NCBI GenBank assembly: GCA_902500695.1
Contig: CABVRQ010000016.1
Span: 1 to 37,701, forward strand
DNA length: 37,701 nt
Origin: an uncultured Nitrospira sp.
GTDB taxonomy: Bacteria; Nitrospirota; Nitrospiria; Nitrospirales; UBA8639
Direction: 5' to 3'
Shown: positions 7,948 through 18,300 of the stretch, piece after piece
How positions within the stretch are numbered: the stretch's first letter is position 1
Layout of the letters: each line of letters opens with the position of its first letter
Position numbers and translations under genes: made by a program
The notes under the pieces: generated by a model
What the model was told of the DNA's origin: nothing
Database searches by the model: none
Seen by the model: only the letters and a program-made list of their open reading frames with translations

Positions 7948-8862
7948 TTAGGGGCAGGACCGTCCGTGTGTTTGTTCTTCGGCGTGGTATGAACTCCGAA
8001 CAAGCGGGCCCGATTCCACATGCTGAAATCCTAAGGCCATTCCTTCTTTTTTGAATTCCTCGAACTCCTCTGGCGTATAGTATCGCGAAACCGCCGCATG
8101 CTGAAGAGTCGGCTGAAGGTATTGGCCGATGGTCAGAATGTCACAGCCTACTTCTCGAAGATCACGCATCACCTGCAAAATTTCATCGTTTGATTCCCCT
8201 AACCCTGCCATTAGTCCGGATTTTGTTCGTCCCCCCATGGTTTTGGCCCATTGAAGAACATTGAGCGATCGCTGGTATTTCCCCTGTGGTCGAATTGAGG
8301 GGAATAGGCGAGGGACGCTCTCAATATTATGGTTCAAAATATCCGGCTTGGCCTGCATCACTCTTTCCAGATCAGTCTGCTTGCCCTGAAAATCAGGGAT
8401 CAACACTTCGACGGTGCATGCCGGATTTTCATGTCGGATTCGTTGAATGGTCTCCGCAAACAGTGCGGCCCCTCCATCGGGGAGATCGTCACGATTGACC
8501 GAGGTGACCACTGCATGCCGGAGTTTTAGGAGTTTGACGGCATCCGCCACCCGCTGAGGCTCTTCCCGGTCCACTGCAGACGGGCGTCCCGTGGTCACCG
8601 AGCAGTAATGGCAACGCCTGGTGCAAATATCTCCAAGAATGAGAAACGTGGCCGTCCGATTATTCCAACATTCCCATATATTCGGGCATCGTGCTTCTTC
8701 ACAAATGGTATGCAGGTGATGGGTATCCATCAGTTGACGGATTTCCTGGTAATGGGGTCCCGGCCGGAAACGGACTTTGAACCAGGAGGGAAGGTTTCTT
8801 CTTCGTGAGGGCTTTGCGGAAGAAGAGACGTGAGTAATTTCTGAAGTAGGGATAAATGTCAT
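7948..8862 (-). CDS. lipA: Lipoyl synthase
   Basis: 304 residues from the ATG at 8862, preceded by GAAGG at suitable spacing. An upstream TTG at 8937 would add 25 unconserved residues. Radical SAM enzyme that inserts two sulfur atoms into protein-bound octanoate to make the lipoyl cofactor of 2-oxoacid dehydrogenases and glycine cleavage H protein. The auxiliary [4Fe-4S] cluster cysteines are Cys54, Cys59 and Cys65 (CEEARCPNIWEC). The SAM cluster cysteines are Cys80, Cys84 and Cys87 (CTRRCHYC). The C-terminal VRSSYHAEE carries the conserved Arg-Ser-Ser-Tyr that ligates the auxiliary cluster. Length and motifs are normal. No lipB is adjacent. It is on the same strand as the signalling genes but 216 bases away. 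Confidence 0.96.
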   Translation of the reverse strand: MTFIPTSEITHVSSSAKPSRRRNLPSWFKVRFRPGPHYQEIRQLMDTHHLHTICEEARCPNIWECWNNRTATFLILGDICTRRCHYCSVTTGRPSAVDREEPQRVADAVKLLKLRHAVVTSVNRDDLPDGGAALFAETIQRIRHENPACTVEVLIPDFQGKQTDLERVMQAKPDILNHNIESVPRLFPSIRPQGKYQRSLNVLQWAKTMGGRTKSGLMAGLGESNDEILQVMRDLREVGCDILTIGQYLQPTLQHAAVSRYYTPEEFEEFKKEGMALGFQHVESGPLVRSSYHAEEQTHGRSCP

Positions 8863-9078
8863 GAGCGCCTTCGAGTCTATCGTAAGCGATGATTGTCTCC
8901 GGAGGTGGCCTTGAGTGGGAGACGCACCAAACAGCAATGTCCTATTCTAACACGTGGGTATAGGGATGCCTACTTTCTCGAAAAGATTTGCTAGAGCCTA
9001 AATGAGCGTGGGGAGCCTTGTAAGCTATGAGAGCTGGAGTTAGCGAAAGGATAACAGATGGGCCGCCTGGTCAGACTG

Positions 9079-10311
9079 TCATGCGGGCTCATCAATCATG
9101 GGAGAGAAATGGTTGGCCCAATCAATGGCTTCCACATAAAATTCTCGAATCGTGCCAGGAGAGAGTTGGAGTGTTTTGAGTTGCAACCACTCGCCTTTCT
9201 CGTAGGCTTTTACGCTGCTCAACGCCGCTCCCATTGCTCCCTTCTCCAGGATTAAGGCTTCAAGAATGTCGTCCGGGAGCGGAAGGGTGCCGACCAGTTT
9301 TTCCATGGAAGATCCGTACAAGGCTTCCAGGACCGAAAGAAGGCCCATGGTGAAATACTTTTCTGGAGTATCGGCGCCAAGTTGCTGTCCTAATCTCTCA
9401 CACATTTTCGCTCGCACCAGGGCGATCACCAGCATTTCCATGGGCTGGTCTTTCCCGGTGGCCATCACAATGAGGGAGGCCCAGGTACGAATCCGGTCGA
9501 TGCCGACCATACAGGCGGCTTGCTCAATGGACTCCACGCGCCTGGGAAGTCCGACAGAGGCCGAATTTACATATCGGAGAATCTTGTAGCTCAAGGACAG
9601 ATCGTTTCTGATAAATTCGACCAGACATTCAAAGGAAATATTCTGGTCCTGAATTTTCCCTAATAATTCCAGGAGAGCTATACGGTTTCCAGGAATTTCA
9701 CGCCCGCGAATAATATCAGGGCGATAAAAGAAGAACCCTTGAAAATAGAACATCCCAAGTTGTTTGCAGGCCTCGAAGGTCTCTCGTGTTTCAACTTTTT
9801 CGGCGAGAAGGCGTGCGCGGTAATCTTGGAGCTGTCGCGTCTCGTGTCGTAATTGTTCGGAGGTTTTTCCTAAGACATCGATTTTCACAATATCGGCTAA
9901 TTCCAGAAACGGTCGAAAGCGATCATGGAACACAAAATCATCCAAGGCAATGGTATAGCCTTGCTGAGAGAGGGAGGCGATGGCTTCAATGACTCGTTGG
10001 GTGGGTTCCACCGTCTCCAATATTTCCAAGACCACGCGGTGTTTCGGGAGAGCCTCACAATGTCTGTCTAATAAAAATTGGTTGGGAATATTCAAAAAAG
10101 CCAGGTGGGTTCCCACCACATGTTCCAGGCCAATATCGAGGTAGGTATTTAAGAGGACCTGGGCTGTGGCGATTTCTTCATTATGGATAATTGCTGAGTC
10201 GGATTCACAGTTTCGATATAACACCTCATAGCCAATGGTCTTCAGATTCGGGCCTAAAATTGGCTGGCGACCGACGAAGATATTCCCGAAATTGGCAATG
10301 CCGGTGTTCAT
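9079..10311 (-). CDS. EAL-HDOD signalling protein (YuxH/CdgJ-like)
   Basis: 410 residues. An N-terminal EAL-family domain (about 12-205) starts with FVGRQPILG and YEVLYRN and keeps ALDDF and AEKVET, but the EAL signature is ExL and the usual DDFGTG loop is replaced (LDDFVFHDRF), so phosphodiesterase activity is doubtful. A C-terminal HDOD domain follows (about 215-380: ISFECLVEFIRNDLSLSYKILR, then RVESIEQAACMVG). Proteins of this architecture, such as YuxH and CdgJ, regulate motility and biofilm behaviour, usually without turning over c-di-GMP. It is cytoplasmic with no membrane segment. It lies on the same strand as the GGDEF-EAL regulator and the hybrid kinase, but 395 bases separate it from the former, so it probably has its own promoter. 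Confidence 0.88.
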   Translation of the reverse strand: MNTGIANFGNIFVGRQPILGPNLKTIGYEVLYRNCESDSAIIHNEEIATAQVLLNTYLDIGLEHVVGTHLAFLNIPNQFLLDRHCEALPKHRVVLEILETVEPTQRVIEAIASLSQQGYTIALDDFVFHDRFRPFLELADIVKIDVLGKTSEQLRHETRQLQDYRARLLAEKVETRETFEACKQLGMFYFQGFFFYRPDIIRGREIPGNRIALLELLGKIQDQNISFECLVEFIRNDLSLSYKILRYVNSASVGLPRRVESIEQAACMVGIDRIRTWASLIVMATGKDQPMEMLVIALVRAKMCERLGQQLGADTPEKYFTMGLLSVLEALYGSSMEKLVGTLPLPDDILEALILEKGAMGAALSSVKAYEKGEWLQLKTLQLSPGTIREFYVEAIDWANHFSPMIDEPA

Positions 10312-10706
10312 GGCTAGAGGCGAAGATTAGGAGCTGTGATGTGTATAGCGAAGGAGAGCATGTCTGTGGTGATACCGATTATTCTCATTTGCGATTTCCA
10401 CGCTGCTAGGGGTCTCCTGTCAATATTGTCGGCATTTCACAGGAAAGAATTGAGAAATCTTACAAATGCATCCAAGTCCAGGAAAGAAAGTGGAAGGAGG
10501 CTGGTCGGACTTGGAACAACTCATTTGTGTGAGCCGCGTGGTCAAGGATCCGAGGATTTTCCGTTCGTTCAGGTTGTTGAACCTATGATGTTCCAGGCAT
10601 TTTTCGTCAGGTGTTTGCGAATCTCTGAAAGGTTACAACAGGATGTGGTGTCGGAGAGAAGGGGAGTCGATTACGAGAGAATCTTCGAATTTTTCGGCGA
10701 GGTGGT
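10312..10706. other. Intergenic region, 395 bases
   Basis: Separates two minus-strand signalling genes. A plus-strand open frame runs through part of it, but it extends into the downstream gene and has no family character. I see no clear terminator or promoter. Confidence 0.5.
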
Positions 10707-12539
10707 TTATGCCTTACCTGAAGGGCCTCCTACATGGAGCATCGGAGCCAGGGCCTCAACCCTGATAGGTCGGCTAAAGAAATAACCCTGGTAATGGTCG
10801 CATTTCAGGGTAGTGAGAAGATCGAGTTGCTCCTGATTTTCCACCCCTTCCGCGACGACGGTCAGGGAAAACTCATGCGCCAAATAAATCATGGCGGAGA
10901 CCAAGGCCCTGGCTTCAGGGTTATGGGTAATATCAATCAGAAAGGAGCGGTCGATCTTTAACTCATGAATGGGAAAACGTTTCAAATAACTAAGAGAGGA
11001 GTAGCCTGTCCCGAAGTCATCCATAGAGATCTTTGGCCCCAAGGCCATCAGGTGGTTCAAGGTCTCCACAGCCTGCTCAGCGTTTCCCATTAACAGGCTT
11101 TCCGTCAGCTCGAGTGTCAAATGCTTTGCATCGACCCCCTTGCTCTCTAGGGTCTCCCTCACCAAATGCACTAGATAGCCGTCATTGAATTGTTTCGCCG
11201 AGACATTCACCGCGACCTGAATCCATATTCCCTCGGCCTGCCAGCGCGCCAGTTGTGCACAGGCTTCTTTGAGCACCCATTCACCCAAAGGGATGATCAG
11301 GCCGGTCTCCTCGGCTAAGGGAATGAATTGATCCGGAAATATGAGCGTGCCGTCCGGCTTCTGCCATCGAACCAGCGCTTCGACTCCGATGATCTGCCCG
11401 CTCTTCACCTCAACCTTCGGCTGATAATACAACAGCAGTTGGTCTCCCTCGATGGCATGGCGCAAGTCTGCCTCCATTCGCAGGCGTTCCAGGCTCTGAG
11501 AATTCAATTCGCTCGAATAAAAATTGAAACCTCCCTTCCCATGAAAGTTGGCCTGGGCGCTCGCCCCAACGGCGCATTGGATGAGGGTGGTCAAATCTTC
11601 GGCATCGGCAGGAAAACTTGCAATACCGATACTTGGAAAAATGTAGACCTCGGTTCCATTGGCATTGAATGGAGATTCCATGACCTTCAGAATACGAGAT
11701 GCTAACTTCGTCGCATGTTCGGCATGAGCCATCGTCGGACACAATAACGAGAATTCATCCCCATCCACGCGAAACAGGCTATCCAATTCACTCGAATCAG
11801 GTATTCCTCGCCCGAACACATCCGATCGGCGCATGCATGAACTCATTCGCTCCGCGATCTGCGTGATGAGCTGATCTGAGATTTCCGGGCCGAAGGTATT
11901 GGAGAGCCTCTTAAACTGATTGAGTGTGATATGCAACAACACCAGGTTTTCGTGATGGCGTTCCGCTCGCTGTATAAACCATGCCAATCGGTCAAGAAAC
12001 AAACTCCGGTTCGGCAATTTCGTCAAGGCATCGTAGTAGGCAAGTTGGTTCTGATAGGCGCGGGCAGCGAGGGTGTTGCGAACCCGGAGTTTCAATTCAC
12101 TGGGATCGACCGGCTTGGACAGAAAATCTGTGGCACCCCGGTCGAGGGCCTGAAGTTTAGTCTCTGCGTCGGAAGAAGAAGTCAGGATAATAACAGGAAG
12201 ATGTTTCAGCTTGGGATGGTTCCTCACCTGCTGCAGGATTTCGAATCCTGGGACGTTCGGCATCATCAGATCAAGCAACAGAATATCCGGTCGATGCTCT
12301 TCAATGAGTTCCATGGCCAGGGAGGAATCCTCCACGAGCACAAAGTGCTGATAATCAGCATCCTCTAGATAGGCGCGCATAATCTCCATCGTCGTCGCCT
12401 CATCGTCGACCATCATGATCGTGGCCTGAGTCAGCGAGGTTTCATCGCACCCCAATTCCTTGAGAACGGGTTTAGCCAAAAGTAACCCGTCGCTATTTTC
12501 TGATTGGAGTATTCTCTGATCTGCCTGTTCTGTTTCCAT
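10707..12539 (-). CDS. Response regulator with GGDEF and EAL domains
   Basis: 610 residues. The REC domain (about 40-155) has the acidic pair VDDE, the phospho-acceptor Asp near residue 90 (LLLDLMMPN), TSSSD and the KPVD lysine. The GGDEF domain (about 165-335) has the signature RVDGDEF, so the first glycine is replaced by Asp and cyclase activity is likely weak or lost. The EAL domain (about 350-600) is intact: VEALVRW (about 387), LTESLL, DDFGTGYSS, KIDRSF and AEGVEN. The protein is therefore most likely a phosphorylation-controlled c-di-GMP phosphodiesterase. It has no DNA-binding domain. It follows the hybrid histidine kinase by 231 bases on the same strand and is a plausible output partner for that kinase's phosphorelay; this pairing is inferred from position. 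Confidence 0.94.
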   Translation of the reverse strand: METEQADQRILQSENSDGLLLAKPVLKELGCDETSLTQATIMMVDDEATTMEIMRAYLEDADYQHFVLVEDSSLAMELIEEHRPDILLLDLMMPNVPGFEILQQVRNHPKLKHLPVIILTSSSDAETKLQALDRGATDFLSKPVDPSELKLRVRNTLAARAYQNQLAYYDALTKLPNRSLFLDRLAWFIQRAERHHENLVLLHITLNQFKRLSNTFGPEISDQLITQIAERMSSCMRRSDVFGRGIPDSSELDSLFRVDGDEFSLLCPTMAHAEHATKLASRILKVMESPFNANGTEVYIFPSIGIASFPADAEDLTTLIQCAVGASAQANFHGKGGFNFYSSELNSQSLERLRMEADLRHAIEGDQLLLYYQPKVEVKSGQIIGVEALVRWQKPDGTLIFPDQFIPLAEETGLIIPLGEWVLKEACAQLARWQAEGIWIQVAVNVSAKQFNDGYLVHLVRETLESKGVDAKHLTLELTESLLMGNAEQAVETLNHLMALGPKISMDDFGTGYSSLSYLKRFPIHELKIDRSFLIDITHNPEARALVSAMIYLAHEFSLTVVAEGVENQEQLDLLTTLKCDHYQGYFFSRPIRVEALAPMLHVGGPSGKA

Positions 12540-12770
12540 GTCGCGATAATTTCAAATCTTGAAATGTCGGTATCCCAGGGTCAGTCCAAGGCGCTTCTTA
12601 GGCTTGTTTACAGGTTTTTCGGTCGATTTAAAGTGAAAATTAAGTAAATAAGGTACAAATGAAGAAAAAATGGAGGCCGATTGTGGATGGACACCTCCAA
12701 GCTCGCTGACATCCGTTGAGCTGGAAGGTTAGTAGGGGTGGTCCCGTACGATGGAAAGGGGTGCGGAGCG

Positions 12771-15317
12771 TTAACCGACAGGCTTGCGTGCAGAGGGCCT
12801 TCCCACTTCCACTGGCTCTGGTGTGCCCCGATTCCCATGACCTATGCGTGCCGCCAAATGGTGAAGGTGGTGAAGGTGCCGTTCGATGGCTGCCAGTTCG
12901 GTAGTTTTGGCCGCGGTTTCCAGGTCTACCGCCGGCTTGGTCAACACATCGAACCCCACGGTGCCACCCGCGCCCTTGAGCCAATGAGCCAGCTTAGCCA
13001 AGGCCTCCATATCCCGATTGGAATAGGCGGCATCCATCGCGTGCAGTTGTTCGTCCAGGCGTCCTACAAAACGTGCAATCACGTTGGCGAATTTCGGATT
13101 GGTCCCCCCTAACTTGGAAACAATGGGTGAGGAATCCTCCGCTTGTGAGGTTTGCTGTTGCGGGGGCCCGGGCATGATGGATTTCCTTGACGATTCACCT
13201 ACGGGTTGAGCGTGGAGCAACTGGGCCAATTTTGCTAGGAAACGATCGATGTCGACGGGTTTGGTCAGGTAGTCGGAATATCCGGCATCAAATAACTCCT
13301 GCTCGAAGCCCTTCATGGCGTTGGCGGTGAGCGCGAGAATGGGGATCTGCAGCCCTCTGTCGCGTAAGGTGCGAGTGGCGGTGAACCCGTCCATCTCAGG
13401 CATCTGCACGTCCATGAGAATGATGTCGTAATCGGCGGCCGTGGCCATTTCCACACCTATGCGACCATTACCCGCTTCGTCGATGGTCAGACCATAATCC
13501 TCCAGGACCACCTTCACGAATTCGCGGTTTTCAGGGCCATCGTCCACGACGAGGATCCTTGCCGACGGAAAGGCCCAGTTGGTGTGTGCCTGCACCATGG
13601 CGGAATCGACGACAGCTAGGGCCTGTTCCGGTTTCACCCAGGCCATCTTCAACGCACTGCCGGCATCCAGTGTGATCCTGAACACACTGCCGACTCCCGG
13701 CTGACTTTCTACCGTGATATCCCCACCCAAGGCGCGTGCGAACTTGCGGCTGATAGATAATCCAAGGCCGGTTCCACCGAACTTTCTGGTCACCGACGCA
13801 TCGGCCTGAACAAAATCTTCAAAAATACGGCGAGTGGCTTCTGGATTCATTCCGATGCCGGTGTCTGCGATATCGATATGAAATTGGAGCAGGTCTCCCG
13901 CCACATGCTTGGCGTGCGCGGTCACCGTGACCATGCCGCGCTCAGTGAATTTCACCGCGTTTCCCACGAGGTTGGTGACAATCTGACGCATCCGGCCCGG
14001 GTCGCCGATAATGGTTTCCGGGACGTCATCCGGTATCTTGAGGTTGAGTTGGATGCCTTTCTCGTGAGCCCTGACACCCAGGACCCTGACGACATCCATG
14101 ATCACGAGATAGGGATTGAATCGTACCCGTTCGATCTCAAAACGACCCGACTCGACCTTCGAGAGATCCAAAATATCGTTGATGAGGTCAAGCAAATGTT
14201 TCCCGCTGGAATGGATGATCTCGAGGTGTTTATGGGTTTCAACGGAGTCACGTCCGAAGCCACGTTTGAGCAATTCCGTGAAACCCAGGATCGCATTCAT
14301 AGGCGTGCGGATCTCATGACTCATATTGGCCAGGAAGGCGCTTTTGGCCTGATTGGCCGCAACGGCCTCCTCTTTGGACTTCAGTAACTCGATTTCGGCT
14401 TCTTCCAATTGCGTCACGTCGTCAAAGCTGACCAGGACCCCGACATTTTTGGCTCCGCTGCCAAGGATAGGAGAGCAATTAATCATGAACGTCAGCCGTG
14501 TGTCGTCGGGCAGAGTCAACCGGACGCGTTCGTTCTTTTGAGCCTCTCCCGAATTCAATGCGACATGCCAGGGGTGTGTCCCCGGTGCCAATGGATGGCC
14601 TTCGATGTCAGACCACGGAAACGCTCCGGCCGGCCGGCCTAAGAGCGCCTCAGGCGTCGTGCTCAACAAGGAGGCAAAGGCGCGATTGGCGAGCATGATT
14701 TGCCCTGTGTTGTCGAGCACCAGGAGTCCTTCTGCCATCGTATCCAGAGCGGATCGCACACGTTCAGGAACAGCCTCCGAGGGATCGAGTTGTTTCAACA
14801 TTTTCCCCAAATACAGATAAAAGCCGATAAAACACATCAGGGCCACGAACAGCAGCAGTTGTGTCTGTTGCCCGGTGATAAACCCCATCCAGCCTTTGTC
14901 ATTTACCGGTGTGAATCGCAGTTCAACCTGCCCCCATTTATCTTCCCCTTCCCAAATAGCGACCGTCACCTGGGTATTAGAAGAATAGTCCGAATTGTCG
15001 TCACGCCAATGTTGCTCATGGTTCCCGATGGTCACAAGCCGAAGCCCCGATTCCATTCGCAATCCTGCAGACAACAGGTCTGCATTACGGTCCACGACCA
15101 ATTGCAAAATCCCCTCCAGGCGGTCAACATCCTCCTGGGTGATCAGGATTGAGCCATTGGCGGCGATGGACTCGGCTAAGGCCGCACGTCCCTGGCGAAT
15201 CGCTCCTGTGCGGTCCGGCAACAGACCAAACAAGCTCGCGGTCAGCAGCACACTGACAAGGAGACTGACCTGGCCAATGGCCAGACGGGATTTTGTTGAA
15301 AGTGAGAATCTTTTCAT
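12771..15317 (-). CDS. Hybrid sensor histidine kinase (PAS-HisKA-HATPase-REC-HPt)
   Basis: 848 residues. The order is: TM helix (about 11-33), periplasmic sensor region (34-150), TM helix (151-169), PAS domain (185-310), short coiled coil, HisKA with NMSHEIRTPMN (His about 334), HATPase (440-560: NLVGNAVKFTERG, DIADTGIGM, FGGTGLGLSI), REC (588-710, Asp in LMDVQMPEMDG about 633) and HPt (740-825, His in LAHWLKGAGG about 778). All phosphorelay residues are present, so a full His-Asp-His relay is possible, needing a separate receiver. The ATG overlaps the stop of the upstream giant surface-protein gene (ATGA), which implies translational coupling. The periplasmic sensor domain is not one I recognise. 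The nearest candidate final acceptor is the REC-GGDEF-EAL protein downstream. Confidence 0.95.
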   Translation of the reverse strand: MKRFSLSTKSRLAIGQVSLLVSVLLTASLFGLLPDRTGAIRQGRAALAESIAANGSILITQEDVDRLEGILQLVVDRNADLLSAGLRMESGLRLVTIGNHEQHWRDDNSDYSSNTQVTVAIWEGEDKWGQVELRFTPVNDKGWMGFITGQQTQLLLFVALMCFIGFYLYLGKMLKQLDPSEAVPERVRSALDTMAEGLLVLDNTGQIMLANRAFASLLSTTPEALLGRPAGAFPWSDIEGHPLAPGTHPWHVALNSGEAQKNERVRLTLPDDTRLTFMINCSPILGSGAKNVGVLVSFDDVTQLEEAEIELLKSKEEAVAANQAKSAFLANMSHEIRTPMNAILGFTELLKRGFGRDSVETHKHLEIIHSSGKHLLDLINDILDLSKVESGRFEIERVRFNPYLVIMDVVRVLGVRAHEKGIQLNLKIPDDVPETIIGDPGRMRQIVTNLVGNAVKFTERGMVTVTAHAKHVAGDLLQFHIDIADTGIGMNPEATRRIFEDFVQADASVTRKFGGTGLGLSISRKFARALGGDITVESQPGVGSVFRITLDAGSALKMAWVKPEQALAVVDSAMVQAHTNWAFPSARILVVDDGPENREFVKVVLEDYGLTIDEAGNGRIGVEMATAADYDIILMDVQMPEMDGFTATRTLRDRGLQIPILALTANAMKGFEQELFDAGYSDYLTKPVDIDRFLAKLAQLLHAQPVGESSRKSIMPGPPQQQTSQAEDSSPIVSKLGGTNPKFANVIARFVGRLDEQLHAMDAAYSNRDMEALAKLAHWLKGAGGTVGFDVLTKPAVDLETAAKTTELAAIERHLHHLHHLAARIGHGNRGTPEPVEVGRPSARKPVG

Positions 15318-18300
15318 ATCTCGGTGTGCCGGAGATGGAAAAACTTCCGTGTCTTGGCTAAAAGACCGCCCTTTATCTCATTGGTATCGGCCATTGCCGA
15401 GGGTTTCTCAAACAGGGACTCCACTGAATCACCTTCTACGTCCTTCTGCCCTCTTTGTCGCTTTTTCTTTGCCGCCGCATCGAGCACCAACAGGGGATTC
15501 ACAAACTGCCAGGCCGGCACCGACGAGAGCAGGGCCGTGAGCAGGACCCCACTACGAAGGAGCCACATGACATAACCAATAGACATCCCGGTGGACACCG
15601 CAATGCTGGATGCCAAATAGGTTTTTTCGGTTGACGCGACATCTTGAACATCGTCGCGGACACGATCCAGGTCCTGAAGGAACCCTGATCTGTGCAGTAA
15701 TGACCGAATTTCATCCTTGAAGGTTGTCATGTCAATGGGTTTCCTGAGCACATCCCAGATGTCACTCATCATCTCCACGATGCCCGTGCGTTCTGCATCC
15801 TCTTGCTTAGCCGGCAATTCGTGTCGTCCCAGAGTATTCTCGGTAACCGAAACTTTGGCCCCAGTGATCGTGGAACCCTGTCCGCCGTCAGGGAAATTCC
15901 CTGGCGTGCCGGGATCAAGACTGCCCCCATTGCCTGGCGCCTGGTCCCCCGAAGTCTCTTCGCCGGCATCTCTTGGGGGGGGATCGGGTGAAGGCGAAGA
16001 GTCCGGCGGCGGTGGAATGAAAATTTGCGGCGGAACATTGGCTTGGGTCACGGTGACGGCAATGGCCTGCGTATCGATGGCGGTGCCGTCGGAGGCCTGG
16101 ACGATCACGTCATAGATGTTGTCGCCACCCACATCGCCTGGTGTCTGAAAATCGGGAGCCGTGATGAAAGTGAGGATCCCGGTCGTGGGATCGATGCTAA
16201 AGAGCGCCCCATCGGCGCCCCCGACAATGCTATAGATCGGTGTCGCGCCTTCGGCATCGATGGCATCGACATCGGTGACGCCGGTGGTGCCGGTGATGAC
16301 GGATATATTGGCGTTGGCACCGCCTCCATTCGAAGTAATGATCGGCGCATCGTTGACCGGAGTGACGGTCAAGCTCACCGTGACAGTATTCGAAGTGAGG
16401 CCGGAGAGATCCCGGATCGTATACGTGAAGCTATCGGTGAGGGTTTCCGAGCCGTCATGCGTGTAATCCACCGTTCCATCGCCATTGATGCGATCGATGG
16501 TGCCATTGGTGGGGGCGGAGACAATGGTGATGCTGGTCAGATCCAACCCGTCATCGGGATCGCTATCATTGTTGGAAAGGTTCAGCCGGTTGGTCGCCCC
16601 TTCAGTGACGGTAAAGCTGTCGGCCACCCCTATGGGCGCATCGTTGACCGGAGTGACGGTCAAGTCCACCGTGACAGTATTCGAAGTGAGGCCGGAGAGA
16701 TCCCGGATTGTATAGGTGAAACTGTCGGAGAGGGTTTCGGAGCCATTATGAGTATAATCCACCGTTCCATCACCATTGATGCGATCGATGGTGCCATTGG
16801 TGGGGGCGGAGACAATGGTGATGCTGGTCAGATCCAACCCGTCATCGGGATCGCTATCATTGTTGGAAAGGTTCAGCCGGTTGGTCGCCCCTTCATTAAC
16901 GATAAAACCGTCCCCCACGGTTACCGGGGGATCATTGACGGGATTGACGTTGATCGTCGTGCGGGCAGCGGCACCGTCTGCCGTGCCGTCGTTAACATAC
17001 ACGTCGATTAATCGGTCTCCATCGGTGGGCGCGTTCGTATCCGTGTGCTGGTACTGAATCGCCTTGATCAACGTTTCTGTCTCGACCTCTGTAAACGTCC
17101 CGCCACCTTGTTTGGTAATCGTGACCGTGGCTGTTCCGGCCCCGGTGGCGAGCAAAACATGATAGTTCCCGCCGGCGGTGTCCTGTCCGGCCACGGCGGT
17201 GGCCAGGGTAAAGGTATTGCCGTCGAGCAGGAGCGTCTCGGTATTACCGTTCAGCAGACCGCTCACGCCCAATTTCACATAGGCGAATGTGGTGCTGTCC
17301 ACATCCAACAGATCCGTGTCACTATCGGCGATGCCAATCGGCCCGCCCCCTTCAGTGAACGTGATGGTATAGTTGTTGACCGTGGCGCCGGAACTGTCGT
17401 CGGCATCCAGATCCAAGGTTGGAGGATCATTGACCGCATTGATGGTGACGGTAATGGATCCCGTATTGCTCAGCGCTCCGCCGCTGCCTTGGCTGCCAGA
17501 GTTGCTGTCGTTAATCACAAAGTCAACCTGCACGCTGGCGGGCGGCGTGCTGCTGTTGTTGGCATAGGTGATCTGCTGGAGTGCACTGTTGACCAGGGCC
17601 GTGGTGGCATTCCCGTTGAAGGTCAAGACCAGCGTGCCCCCGCTGTTGGTGGTGACGGTGCCGATGGTCGTGCCGCCAAGAACCAGACTGCCGCTTTCCG
17701 TCAAGGTATTGAGGGTGCCGCTGTTGGCGAACACATCGTCGGCATTGGCGCCGGCGTTACGGGTCAAGGTGAGTGTGGCGTTGTTGTAATCATTGGCGGC
17801 ATCCAGTTCAGCGTCGGCGATCGTGGCATTGCTGTCGAGCACCACCGCGGCACCGCCTTCAGTGAAGGTGGGCGTGTTGTCCAGACCCCCGAAGGCAGGC
17901 TGGTCATTTCCAGGATCTATGTTAATCGTCGTGCGGGCGGCGGCACTGTCGGTCGTGCCGTCATTCACCTTCACCTCGATCAACCGGTCACCATCAGATG
18001 GTGCGTCCGTATCCGTGTGCTGGTATTGAATAGCTTTGATGAGCGTTTCCGTTTCGACCTCACTAAATATCCCGCCCCCCTGCTTGATGATCGTCACAAT
18101 GGCTGTGCCCGCTGACGTGGATACCCGCACATGGTAGTTGCCGCCGGTGGTATCCTGGCCTGGGGTATCGGTGGCCAGAGCCAAGGTATCCCCGTCGAGG
18201 ATCAGGACTTCCGCATTGCCATCCTGGAGGCCACTGAGAGACACGGTCACGTAGGCGAAGGTCGTGCTATCCACATCCGCAAGGTTGGTGTCGTTGTCGG

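Noticed and set aside
10336..10785. 149-codon plus-strand frame overlapping the end of the GGDEF-EAL gene
   Set aside because: It overlaps a certain gene in antisense, and its composition is not protein-like.
16344..16925. Tandem repeats as a CRISPR array
   Set aside because: The units are 291-base in-frame coding repeats without short repeats and unique spacers.
16025..18115. Long plus-strand open frames (about 330-360 codons) opposite giant gene 1
   Set aside because: They are antisense to a well-supported repeat-rich gene, read as low-complexity Gly/Val/Asp text, repeat with the same 291-base period and match no family.
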